Assembly (NCBI GenBank): GCA_937883885.1
Contig: CAKZXL010000456.1
Coordinates: 1 to 64,000 of the forward strand
Source: an uncultured Aquincola sp.
GTDB lineage: Bacteria; Pseudomonadota; Gammaproteobacteria; Burkholderiales; Burkholderiaceae
Length of the DNA: 64,000 bases
Direction of reading: 5' to 3'
Below the pieces are notes generated by a model, which did no database searches, was not told the DNA's origin, and saw only the letters and a list, made by a program, of their open reading frames with translations. Shown here in pieces: positions 50,186 to 58,571 of the stretch. Position 1 is the stretch's first letter, and each line of letters begins with the position of its first letter. The position numbers and the translations under genes were made by a program.

Positions 50186-51216
50186 AGGTCTGCTCCGCGC
50201 ACGTTGCGGGCGCTGCCGTTGCGGCGGTCGCTTTCGCCCCAGGCCATCCAGCGATCGGGCTCGCGGGTGTCACCCGCGCGGCGCCACCGGCCTTCCTGCT
50301 GGGCGGTGATCGGGAAGCCGCCGACGAAGTCGACCATCTCACCGCGCGGGTCGGGCAGGTATTCCCAGGTTTCCTTGCCTTCGACGACGACGCGGGCGCT
50401 TTCGACGAAGTAGCTGCCCGGCTTGTGGACGACTTGGCCTTCAATGTCGGTCGTCGTGCGCACCTGGCCGGTGTGGTCCTGGAAGATGGCGTAGCCCAGG
50501 TTGTCGTGGCCCACCATGAAGGAGCCGGCGTCCCAGGTGCCGTCCTTGTAGATGGTCGCGAAGCTCCACCAGATCACGTGCATGTTGTTGTTGACGACGA
50601 GATCCTTCTTGAAGTGAATCGCACCGCCCTCCGCCATCCACGCCTGGTCGAGCGCGATGACGCCCTTGACGGGCCGGCCTTCGCACAGACCTTCCATGTC
50701 GTAGAGCTGTGAGACGTAGAAGGTGCCCCAATCGCGTCCCGGCAGGAACCACTGCATGCCGGTGCCGATGAGCGGGCCCTGCAGGTCGAAAAGACCCGTC
50801 TCGGTCCAGGTCATGCGCTCGGCCGACGCGGTGATGCGCCACGGGTTGCCTTCCTCCTCGGGCAGGCTGCTCCAGGTGGCGGCTCCGCCTTCGAACGCGC
50901 GCGCAGGAAACAGGGTCATCGCCTGGCGGGCCGAGCGGTCCTTGTCAATGCGGATGTGCTTGCCATCCAGACGAGAAGACTGGTAGATGAACTTGGTGGG
51001 GTTGGGCGACGAACCCGGTGCGTTGACCGCCCGAACCATCGCGTACATGTGCCCCTCGTCGTCGCGCACCACGCCGAAGGGCATGTGCTTGGTGAGCTTG
51101 AGGCCGAAGTGGTCCCGCAGTTCGAACAGGCTCTCGCCGCTGACCCGCTGGGGGCCGACCAGGCATTGAAACGCGAAGTCGCCGCGCAGGGGGGAAGGGT
51201 GGTTGAAGGTCTTCAT
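50182..51216 (-). CDS. uncharacterised conserved-looking protein, possibly lipocalin-like
   Basis: A 344-residue soluble protein that I do not recognise with confidence. It has many beta-strand-like segments rich in Trp, Tyr and Phe (for example MQWFLPGRDWGTFYVSQLY, HVIWWSFATIYKDGTWD), no signal peptide and no membrane helices. The pattern recalls AttH/CrtC-type lipocalin-like hydratases, but key motifs could not be confirmed. ATG 51216 is preferred over upstream starts because sequence with coding character begins there. It sits between the MFS gene and SnoaL gene in one operon, suggesting a catalytic or binding role in the pathway. Confidence 0.6.
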   Translation of the reverse strand: MKTFNHPSPLRGDFAFQCLVGPQRVSGESLFELRDHFGLKLTKHMPFGVVRDDEGHMYAMVRAVNAPGSSPNPTKFIYQSSRLDGKHIRIDKDRSARQAMTLFPARAFEGGAATWSSLPEEEGNPWRITASAERMTWTETGLFDLQGPLIGTGMQWFLPGRDWGTFYVSQLYDMEGLCEGRPVKGVIALDQAWMAEGGAIHFKKDLVVNNNMHVIWWSFATIYKDGTWDAGSFMVGHDNLGYAIFQDHTGQVRTTTDIEGQVVHKPGSYFVESARVVVEGKETWEYLPDPRGEMVDFVGGFPITAQQEGRWRRAGDTREPDRWMAWGESDRRNGSARNVRGADL

Positions 51217-51241
51217 CGTCGTCTCCAGGATGGAAGGTGGC

Positions 51242-52540
51242 CTACCTGCCGGTGGCGGCACCCGAGGGAAGATGTGCTGTCGCCTGCGTGGGGTAGCGAC
51301 CGAGCAGTAGCAGCAAGGCCGGCCCCGCCACGCAGGCGCCCCCGCAGAGCGCGAGGATCGCGTGATAGCCCGCGCCGTCGCGCAGCAGGGCGGCAAATCC
51401 AAAAGGGGCGACGGCCGAGCCCGCCGTCACGAGGCTCAGGTGCAGACCGAAAGTGCGGCCGTAATCGCGCAGGCCGAAGTACCGCGCGATCAGATAGGCG
51501 GCGACGTCAAATTCGGCACCCGCGCCGACACCGCACAGCGCTGTGGCCAGGATCAGCATGGTGAGCGAGGCGTCGGCACCAGCGTTGAGCAGCAGGCCGC
51601 AGCCGGCGGCCGGCAAAGCCAGCGCGACCGCGGCGACGCCCGGCGCCCACAGCCGGTCGATGAGCAGGCCCACCACCACCCGGCCGGCGATCAAGGCGAT
51701 GCCGAAGGCGCTGAAGACGCCACCTGCTTGCGCCGCTGAGAGTCCCAGGCTGCGCAGCATCGGCACGATATTGGTGGCCATGCCGTAAATGGCCGACACC
51801 ACCAGACCCAGGCTCACGTTGCACAGCCAGAACCGGCCGCTGCGCAGCACCTGGGCAAAGGCAAGCCCGGCGTTGACGGCCGGACCGCCTGCCGGGTTGT
51901 TCGACCGCCGGCCGCCTGCGGCCAAGTCACGCCCCGGCAGCAGGCGCCAGGCCATCGACAGCCACATCATGAGCACCAGCGCCCCCAGCAGCGCATAGCC
52001 TGCCGCCCAGCTCCAACGTGCCATCGCCTGTGACAGCAGCGGCGGCAGCACCGCGGCCGTGAGGCCGGTGCCGCACAACACGATCGACAAGGCCAAGCCA
52101 CGGTGGCGCACGAAGTGCAGGTTGACCGCATGCGTCCAGGTGACAGGCGTCGTGCCCAGACCTGCGAAGGGCAGCAGGAAGTACGCGGCATACAGCCAGC
52201 CGATCGAGCCGCGCAGTTGCGTCAGGGCCAGGAAACCGGCGGCCAGAGCGATTGACGACACCGCCGTGACGCGCCGCATGCCGTGCCGCGCGTTGAGCGG
52301 GCCGGCGAAGTTGACGGAGATGGCGCCGCCGGCTGCCAGGAAGCTCACGGCCAGTTGGAGGTCGGCGCGGCTCCAGCCCAGCCCCGCTTCGAGCGGCACG
52401 ATGAAGCTGCCGAGCGTGTAGATCAGCAAGGCGCTGACGCTGGTGGCGACGCCTGCCAGTGCGGCGGCCAGGGTGGGCCATCCTGTGCGGAACTCGCCGG
52501 TGCCGCCTGCGATGCCGGCTGAGCCAGAGCTGGTCTTCAT
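51242..52540 (-). CDS. MFS transporter, paralogue 3 of 3
   Basis: A 432-residue MFS protein with 12 predicted helices. It shares landmarks with the proteins at 5383 and 19720: GWPTLAAALAGVATSVSAL in helix 1, GPLNARHGMRRVT in loop 2-3, TWTHAVNLHFVRHRGLALSI before helix 4 and GAGAEFDVAAYLIARYFGL in the second half. Three such genes in one window suggests transport of several related acids. It lies directly downstream of the FAD desaturase-like gene, 9 bases away. Confidence 0.86.
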   Translation of the reverse strand: MKTSSGSAGIAGGTGEFRTGWPTLAAALAGVATSVSALLIYTLGSFIVPLEAGLGWSRADLQLAVSFLAAGGAISVNFAGPLNARHGMRRVTAVSSIALAAGFLALTQLRGSIGWLYAAYFLLPFAGLGTTPVTWTHAVNLHFVRHRGLALSIVLCGTGLTAAVLPPLLSQAMARWSWAAGYALLGALVLMMWLSMAWRLLPGRDLAAGGRRSNNPAGGPAVNAGLAFAQVLRSGRFWLCNVSLGLVVSAIYGMATNIVPMLRSLGLSAAQAGGVFSAFGIALIAGRVVVGLLIDRLWAPGVAAVALALPAAGCGLLLNAGADASLTMLILATALCGVGAGAEFDVAAYLIARYFGLRDYGRTFGLHLSLVTAGSAVAPFGFAALLRDGAGYHAILALCGGACVAGPALLLLLGRYPTQATAHLPSGAATGR

Positions 52541-52549
52541 GGGGCAGGC

Positions 52550-54124
52550 TCAGCCCAGGAAACGCTTGACACGCTGGGCCGCGATCTTCCCCGGCAGGCC
52601 GTTGATGCCACCGCCCGGGTGAATGCCGGCGCCGCCGAGGTAGAGCCCCTTGACCGGCAGCGTGTCGCCGCCCAAGCCCACGGCCGGCCGCATGGTGGAC
52701 GAGCGCGTGGTGGCGGTATCGATGTGGACCACACAGCCGTTATGCACGTTCAGGCGCTTTGCGAGGTCGGGCGCTGCTTCCACACGGCGCCCGATCTCCA
52801 GAGCGCTCAGGCCTTGCATGTACTCGCCCGCCTGATCGATCACCTGCTGGCCGACACGCTGGCGGATGGCGTCCCAGCCTTCGCGGGGGTTGACCGGCAT
52901 CGCGACCGGGTACAGGTAGGCGACGTCCTGGCCAGCGGGGGCTTGCGTCGGATCGACGGCGCTGGGCGCGGTGATCCACATATAGGGCAGGGTGGGCACC
53001 TCGCCGCGGGCCGAGGCGCGAAAGTTCTCCAGCACGGCTTCCTCGGTACCGATGAGCAGCACGCTCTTGCGCAGGCTCAGTCCGTCCGAGCGTTTGGCTT
53101 CGTGGCGGGCGATCGAGACCTGGCCGCGCAGCGCGACATCCACTTTCAGCGGCGACGCTCCGTGCGCGTTGGCCGGCGCCAGCGCGGCGCGTGTGAGCAG
53201 CCGCCTTTCGATCTGTCCCGGCGTCACCATCTCGAGCGCCATCTTGGGGTGCAGTGTGGCGATGACCGCCCGGGCGCCAATCACGCGTCCATCGGCCAGC
53301 CGCACACCGGTCGTGGTGCCGCCCTCGGCCACGATCTCTGCGACCGGCGACGACAACAGGATCTCCCCGCCCAGCTCCTGAAGCCGCTCGGCCATGGCGT
53401 TGGTGAGCTTGTGCATGCCCCCCACCACGCGGCCCACGCCGAAGCGGTGCAGGAAACCGAGCAGCGCGAAGTAGATGCCGGTGCCGTCGTTGGTGATCGG
53501 ACCGGCCGCGCCGACGAGGCAGCACATGGCCGAGACGGTGACCGGATGCTCGAACCGCTCCTTGATCGCCTGGTAGGCTGATCCTGCCACCAGGGCCACG
53601 ATGTCGGGCTTCAGGCGCTTGTTGCGCAGCGCCGCACGCAAGGCCTGCCATTTGGCGCCGAAGTTCTTGCGTGCCGGATCGACCCGCATCATCGGCACTG
53701 CCATGTCAATGAAGGCGTTGATCACCTTCATGAACTCGAGGAAGGCTTCGGCATCGTTGGCTGAGAAGCGGCGGATCTCTTCGGCCGTCTTGGCAGGGTC
53801 GCGCCAGAACACCAGGGAACTACCGTCCGGATGTAGATAGACGTAGCCGGGTGTCATCTCGACCTGGCTGAACCCATGGCGTGCCAGATCGAGTTCGATC
53901 GGCATCATCGGGTGCACGCGCAGCGACATCAGATCGAGGGCGCAGGTGTGCACGAGGTGTTGGGATGCCTCCGGGATTGCGTAGCTCGAGGTGGCCATGC
54001 CGCCGACCTTGTCCAACGCCTCGATGACCACCACCTTCTTGCCTGCCATCGAGAGGTAGCACGCTGCCGAAAGGCCGTTGTGACCACCGCCAACGATCGC
54101 GACGTCGTATTGCACGGAACCCAT
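52550..54124 (-). CDS. FAD-dependent oxidoreductase, phytoene-desaturase-like
   Basis: A 524-residue flavoprotein of the phytoene desaturase/CrtI-like family. The FAD-binding motif is VAIVGGGHNGLSAACYLSMAGKK near the N-terminus, followed by VVIEALDKVGGMATS; the C-terminal FAD block is GLYLGGAGIHPGGGINGLPG. It may desaturate a ring or side chain. ATG 54124 has an AGGAG site 6-10 bases upstream; the longer frame has no such site. It heads the leftward operon to 47690 and is divergent from the P450 gene. Confidence 0.83.
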   Translation of the reverse strand: MGSVQYDVAIVGGGHNGLSAACYLSMAGKKVVVIEALDKVGGMATSSYAIPEASQHLVHTCALDLMSLRVHPMMPIELDLARHGFSQVEMTPGYVYLHPDGSSLVFWRDPAKTAEEIRRFSANDAEAFLEFMKVINAFIDMAVPMMRVDPARKNFGAKWQALRAALRNKRLKPDIVALVAGSAYQAIKERFEHPVTVSAMCCLVGAAGPITNDGTGIYFALLGFLHRFGVGRVVGGMHKLTNAMAERLQELGGEILLSSPVAEIVAEGGTTTGVRLADGRVIGARAVIATLHPKMALEMVTPGQIERRLLTRAALAPANAHGASPLKVDVALRGQVSIARHEAKRSDGLSLRKSVLLIGTEEAVLENFRASARGEVPTLPYMWITAPSAVDPTQAPAGQDVAYLYPVAMPVNPREGWDAIRQRVGQQVIDQAGEYMQGLSALEIGRRVEAAPDLAKRLNVHNGCVVHIDTATTRSSTMRPAVGLGGDTLPVKGLYLGGAGIHPGGGINGLPGKIAAQRVKRFLG

Positions 54125-54166
54125 CAACACTCCTGGAGTTTGCATCGGAAATAATCCACAATAGCC

Positions 54167-54177
54167 AAAACTGTTCA
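54167..54177. promoter_or_regulatory. TGAACA-type motif between desaturase-like and P450 genes
   Basis: On the minus strand TGAACAGTTTT, fitting the TGAACA-N2-TT core. It lies 43 bases from the desaturase-like start and 66 bases from the P450 start, in the 119-base divergent gap. Confidence 0.45.
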
Positions 54178-54243
54178 AATTATGGGGTCGGCGGCGTGAC
54201 AAGCCTCACCTGATTTCCCCGTGAAAACCCGATGGAGACCACG

Positions 54244-55515
54244 ATGGCGAATGAACAATCCGCAGCGCTGCAGAGCGCGTTTGAGGGCGTTGCAGACAAC
54301 TACCGCGGGGCCGACGTGGACCTGCACGAGACCTACCGCGAGATGCGTCGCAGCACGCCCGTGATGGAGGGGAACTTCATGGGCCGCATGGGCGTGCCTG
54401 ACATCGCCGGCCTGGACCCAAACCGGCCCACGTTCACGTTGTTCAAGTACGCCGACGTGATGGCTGTGCTGCGCGATGCCAGCAGCTTCACCAGCGGTTT
54501 CATCGCCGAAGGGCTGGGCGCGTTCTTCGACGGGCTCATCCTGACCGGCATGGATGGCGAGATGCACCGCCACGCACGTGCCCTGCTACAGCCGGTGTTC
54601 ATGCCAGACGTCGTCAACCGCTGGAAGCCGAAGATGGACCGCATCGTCCGTGAGGAGTACCTGCAGGCGCTGGCATCGCGCAAGCAAGCCGACCTGATGG
54701 ACTTCGGCCTTCAGTTCCCGATCCGGCTGATCTATTCGGTGATCGGCTTCCCTGACGACGATCCGGCACGTGTGCGGCAGTACGCTGCGTGGGCGCTCGA
54801 CATCTTGACCGGGCCTCAGGTCGATGCCGAGAAGGCGGCGATCGCGCGCAGCAAGGCCATGGCGGCTGCGCGGGCGCTGTACGACGCGGTCAGTCTGTCG
54901 GTCAAGGAGGTGCGGGCCAACGGCGCGCAGGGCGACGACCTGATCTGCCGGTTGATTCGCGCCGAGTACGAAGGGCGCTCGCTCGACGACCATCAGGTGA
55001 CGACCTTCGTGCGCTCACTGCTGCCCGCCGCCGGCGAGACGACCACGCGCACCTTCGGCTCGTTGATGACCTTGCTGCTCGAGCGGCCCGACGTGCTGGC
55101 GCGCGTGACGGCTGACCGCAGCCTGGTGCCGAAGGCGATCGACGAGGCTGTGCGATTCGAGCCTGTGGCCACGTTCAAGGTGCGGCAGGCGGCCAAGGAC
55201 CTGGAAATCCGCGGCGTGAAGATCCCCAAGGGCGCGATGGTGCAGTGCATCGTCTCCTCGGCCAACCGGGACGAGGAGGCCTTCGACAACAGCGAAACCT
55301 TCGACATCGACCGAAAGCCCAAGCCGTCCTTCGGTTTCGGCTTCGGGCCGCACATGTGCATTGGCCAGTTCGTCGCCAAGACCGAGCTGGTGGTGGCTGT
55401 GAACGCCGTCCTCGACCTGCTGCCTGGCCTGCGCCTCGATCCCTCGAAGCCTGCACCGAAGATCACGGGTGCCCAGCTGCGGGGGCCGCACGCCGTCCAC
55501 ACCGTGTGGGACTGA
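54244..55515 (+). CDS. cytochrome P450 monooxygenase
   Basis: A 423-residue soluble bacterial P450. The heme-binding block is FGFGFGPHMCIGQFVAKTEL with C372 as heme ligand; the K-helix ExxR is in DEAVRFEP; the I-helix oxygen-binding block is LPAAGETTTRTFG. It hydroxylates a hydrophobic substrate and needs a ferredoxin and reductase (candidates at 62312 and 18457). ATG 54244 is preferred to 54232 because a GGAG site lies 7-10 bases upstream. P450s such as DitQ or TdtD of diterpenoid clusters occupy a similar context. Confidence 0.93.
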   Translation: MANEQSAALQSAFEGVADNYRGADVDLHETYREMRRSTPVMEGNFMGRMGVPDIAGLDPNRPTFTLFKYADVMAVLRDASSFTSGFIAEGLGAFFDGLILTGMDGEMHRHARALLQPVFMPDVVNRWKPKMDRIVREEYLQALASRKQADLMDFGLQFPIRLIYSVIGFPDDDPARVRQYAAWALDILTGPQVDAEKAAIARSKAMAAARALYDAVSLSVKEVRANGAQGDDLICRLIRAEYEGRSLDDHQVTTFVRSLLPAAGETTTRTFGSLMTLLLERPDVLARVTADRSLVPKAIDEAVRFEPVATFKVRQAAKDLEIRGVKIPKGAMVQCIVSSANRDEEAFDNSETFDIDRKPKPSFGFGFGPHMCIGQFVAKTELVVAVNAVLDLLPGLRLDPSKPAPKITGAQLRGPHAVHTVWD

Positions 55516-55534
55516 CGAGCGGACCGTCCGCGCG

Positions 55535-55557
55535 TCCCGCGGCTACAGGCCGCGGGA
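55535..55557. terminator. hairpin between convergent P450 and acyl-CoA dehydrogenase genes
   Basis: TCCCGCGG (55535-55542) and CCGCGGGA (55550-55557) form a perfect 8-base-pair stem with a 7-base loop. The right arm overlaps the last codons of the dehydrogenase gene. Works as a shared terminator candidate. Confidence 0.55.
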
Positions 55558-56673
55558 GATGATCTCCTTCATGATCTCGCTGGTGCCGCCATAGATGCGG
55601 GCCACGCGAGCGTCGACCCATGCGCGCGAGATCCTGTATTCGCTCATGAAGCCGTAGCCGCCGTGCAACTGCAGCAGCTCGTCGAGCACCTTGCCCTGCA
55701 TTTCCGAGCCCACCAGCTTGCACATCGCGCCCACCTCTGCGGTCAGCTCGCCGCGCATGGCCTTGGCCAGGCAGTCGTCGACGAAGGCGCGCAGCATCGT
55801 GGCCTGCGCCTTGCACTCCGCGAGCTTGAAGCGCGTGTTCTGGAAGTCGAACACGGCCTGGCCAAAGACGCGCCGGTCACGTGTGTACTGGACGGTCTCG
55901 TCCAGCAACGCGTCGATCGATGCGGCGGCCCGGATACCGATGATGGTGCGTTCCCACGCCAGCTGGTGCGTGAGGTATTTGAAGCCTTCGTTCTCGGCAC
56001 CGAGGCGGTTGGCCACCGGCACGCGCACGTCTTCGAAGAAAAGTTCGGAGGTGTCCTGCCCCTTGAGCCCGATCTTCTCGAGCAGCCGGCCTTTGGAGAA
56101 GCCTTCACGGTCCTCTTCGACGCACACCAGCGTCAGCTTCTTGTCGTTGGGGTCTAGCTTGGTGGCAGTGACCATCAGCCCGGCATTGCCGCCGTTGGTG
56201 ATGAACGTCTTTTGTCCATTGATGACGTAGTCGTCGCCTTCGCGCCGAGCCGACGTGCGCATCGAACGCAAGTCGCTGCCGATGCCCGGCTCGCTCATCG
56301 CGATGACGGCGATCAGCTCACCGCTGACCATGCGCGGCAGCCAGCGTTGCTTTTGTTCCTCGGTGCCATACGCCACGATGTACGGCGCTACGATCTCCGA
56401 GTGAGTGGTGAAACCCACCGCCGTGGCGTTGACACGCGCCAGCTCCTCGATCATCACAGCCGAGTGGCCGAAGTCGCCGCCCGAGCCGCCATACGCTTCC
56501 GGCACGGTGGAGCACAGAAGCCCGGCGGCGCCGGCCTTCTGCCACAGCGCCTTGGGCACGATGCCGGCTTTTTCCCAGGCGTGAAGGTTGGGGACGATCT
56601 CCTTCTCGATGAACCGGCGTGCGGTATCGCGGAAGAGTTCGTGGTCGTCGCGGAAGACGGGGCGAGAAGTCAT
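55543..56673 (-). CDS. acyl-CoA dehydrogenase (LCAD-like active site)
   Basis: A 376-residue acyl-CoA dehydrogenase. Family blocks are MSEPGIGSDLRSMRTSARR, NGQKTFITNGGNAG and LHGGYGFMSEYRISRAWVDARV. At the usual catalytic Glu position (YEGT in short- and medium-chain enzymes) the sequence is IYGGTSEIMKE. The base probably lies in LDETVQYTRDRRVFG, as in long-chain enzymes. It oxidises an acyl-CoA to the enoyl-CoA. Last gene of the leftward operon from 61047. Confidence 0.9.
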   Translation of the reverse strand: MTSRPVFRDDHELFRDTARRFIEKEIVPNLHAWEKAGIVPKALWQKAGAAGLLCSTVPEAYGGSGGDFGHSAVMIEELARVNATAVGFTTHSEIVAPYIVAYGTEEQKQRWLPRMVSGELIAVIAMSEPGIGSDLRSMRTSARREGDDYVINGQKTFITNGGNAGLMVTATKLDPNDKKLTLVCVEEDREGFSKGRLLEKIGLKGQDTSELFFEDVRVPVANRLGAENEGFKYLTHQLAWERTIIGIRAAASIDALLDETVQYTRDRRVFGQAVFDFQNTRFKLAECKAQATMLRAFVDDCLAKAMRGELTAEVGAMCKLVGSEMQGKVLDELLQLHGGYGFMSEYRISRAWVDARVARIYGGTSEIMKEIISRGL

Positions 56674-56682
56674 GGTGCGGTG

Positions 56683-57489
56683 TCAGCGGCCGGTGTATGC
56701 GGGCGCACGTTTGTCGAGAAAGGCGTTGACGGCCTCGAGGTGGTCTTCGGTGTGGTGCGCGAGGGCCTGGAAGGCGGCCGACAGCTCCAGCAGCGAATCG
56801 AGCCGCATGTGCTGGCCTTCGCGCAGCAGGCGCTTGGTCAGGCGCAGGCCATGACCAGGGTTGGCGGCGATGCGATGCGCCAGCGCCTGTGCCTGGCTCA
56901 CCAGCGAGTCGGCAGGTACCACCTGGGTCACGAGGTCCCATTCAAGCGCCTGTCCGGCATCGATGCTGTCGCCCGTCAGCGCCATCAGGCTGGCCTTGGG
57001 CAGGCCGACGATGCGGGGCAGCAGCCAGGCACCGCCATCGCCCGGCACGATCCCGAGCTTGACAAAGCTCTCGGCAAATACGGCGTTGTCGGCTGCGAGG
57101 CGGATGTCGCACATGCAGGCGAGGTCGAGCCCCGCACCGATGGCAGCACCGTTGACCGCGGCGATGACCGGCAGCTCCAGCTCGTAGAGCGCGAGCGGGA
57201 TGCGCTGGATGCCATCGCGGTAGCTGGTTCGCACCTGGTAGGGGCTGCCTGCGAAGATGCCGCCGCGGGACTGCATGTCCTTGACGTTGCCGCCTGCGCA
57301 GAACGCGGGACCATTGCCTGTCAACACCACGACCCTGGCATCGCGGTTCGCACGCAGCTCGTGGCAAAGGTCCGTGATCTCGCGCATCTGCGAGGGTTCG
57401 GTCAGTGCGTTGCGCGTCTCGGGCCGGTTCATGCGAACCGTGACGACGGGGCCGTCGTGTTCGACGAGGAGGAAAGGGCCGTGGGTCAT
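56683..57489 (-). CDS. enoyl-CoA hydratase/isomerase family protein
   Basis: A 268-residue crotonase-fold enzyme. The oxyanion-hole segments are GNGPAFCAGGNVKDM and NGAAIGAGLDLACMCDIRLA. At the second acid position the sequence is LGIVPGDGGAWLLPR, Asp where many hydratases have Glu. It hydrates or isomerises the enoyl-CoA formed by the flanking dehydrogenases. Start and upstream stop share one base (TGATG), giving tight coupling. Confidence 0.88.
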   Translation of the reverse strand: MTHGPFLLVEHDGPVVTVRMNRPETRNALTEPSQMREITDLCHELRANRDARVVVLTGNGPAFCAGGNVKDMQSRGGIFAGSPYQVRTSYRDGIQRIPLALYELELPVIAAVNGAAIGAGLDLACMCDIRLAADNAVFAESFVKLGIVPGDGGAWLLPRIVGLPKASLMALTGDSIDAGQALEWDLVTQVVPADSLVSQAQALAHRIAANPGHGLRLTKRLLREGQHMRLDSLLELSAAFQALAHHTEDHLEAVNAFLDKRAPAYTGR

Positions 57490-58556
57490 CAGACAGCCTC
57501 CAGGGTGGGTTGTTCAAAACGACCTGAGGTGATGGCAGGCCACAGGCCCTGGCTGCCAGCTGCACAGGCGGCCGAGCCCAGTGCCTGCGACCAGTGCGTC
57601 AAAGAGCCGTACTCGCTGCGCCAGGCCCACAGGCGGCGCGTGAGCATGTGCAGGGTGTGCTCGTGCGTAAAGCCGATGGCCCCATGCACCGCGTGCGCGA
57701 TCGCGGCCACGACACCCGCCGCCTCGGCAGAGCAGACTTTGGCAGCGGCCACGGACAGCCGGGCGTAGCCGCCTTGCGCCGAGCCATTGGATTCCACGCA
57801 AGCCGCCTCCGCGGCCACACTGGCCATGGCCGTGTATTCAGCCAGCACCGCAATCTGGTGTTGGATGGCCTGGAAAGCGCCGATCGGCCGGCCGAACTGC
57901 GTTCGCTCGCTGGCGTAGCCTGTCGTCATGTCGAGCACTGCCTGCAAGGCGCCTGCGGTCTGCGCGGAGCGCAGCAAGGCGCCGCCGAGCATCAGCACGT
58001 CGTGGGGCACGCCGGCGGGCAGCGGCGCCCGGGCCAGCGGCACCACGCCTTCCAGGTGCAGCGTGTCGCGGGGTTCGCCGGCCAGGTTCAGCGTCGGTGT
58101 GCAGCGCACGCCGGTGGTCGGCAGCAACAGCAGTGTCGGCGACGGCTGGTCAGCACAGAGTGCGATCACATGGGTCGCATGCCGGCCCCAGGGCACATCG
58201 GAGAGCACGCCGCTGGCGGTGTTGCCCTGCAGCGCCGCGCGGGACGTGGAGAACGACAGCACGCCGCCAACCGGTTGCAGGCCGCATTGGGCCAACAGCG
58301 CGTTGGCGAGCAGCGCCTCGGGCAATGGTACGGGCGCGCCGTGCCTTCCGCAGGCGCGCAGCACCACGAACAAGTCGTCCCAGCTGGCGCCGGCACCGCC
58401 GGCGGCTTCCGGCGCTGCGGCGAAGGCGAAGCCCGATGCCTCCACAGCTTCCCACAGGGCCTCGGGCCAATGGCCGCCTTCGGCCGCCAGCGTCACTGCG
58501 GGCGTCGCTGCATCGGCCAGCAAGCGCTCGATGGTCGATTCGAAGAGTTCTCGCAT
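57489..58556 (-). CDS. acyl-CoA dehydrogenase-like subunit, shorter partner
   Basis: A 355-residue acyl-CoA-dehydrogenase-fold protein. It has the usual helical FAD-binding block YASERTQFGRPIGAFQAIQHQIA (shortened here) but lacks the C-terminal YEGT block; the end reads SLTHWSQALGSAACA. It is next to another family member (58572), only 15 bases away. Such adjacent pairs in steroid degradation form alpha2beta2 enzymes in which only one subunit carries the catalytic base. This one is likely the partner lacking its own base. Confidence 0.82.
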   Translation of the reverse strand: MRELFESTIERLLADAATPAVTLAAEGGHWPEALWEAVEASGFAFAAAPEAAGGAGASWDDLFVVLRACGRHGAPVPLPEALLANALLAQCGLQPVGGVLSFSTSRAALQGNTASGVLSDVPWGRHATHVIALCADQPSPTLLLLPTTGVRCTPTLNLAGEPRDTLHLEGVVPLARAPLPAGVPHDVLMLGGALLRSAQTAGALQAVLDMTTGYASERTQFGRPIGAFQAIQHQIAVLAEYTAMASVAAEAACVESNGSAQGGYARLSVAAAKVCSAEAAGVVAAIAHAVHGAIGFTHEHTLHMLTRRLWAWRSEYGSLTHWSQALGSAACAAGSQGLWPAITSGRFEQPTLEAV

Positions 58557-58571
58557 GGGTGTCCTTGAAGA

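Noticed and set aside
48921..50444. 507-residue frame covering SDR, SnoaL and part of the unknown gene
   Set aside because: Upstream part is a shadow of the SnoaL and unknown genes; the SDR starts at ATG 49757 with an ATGA overlap.
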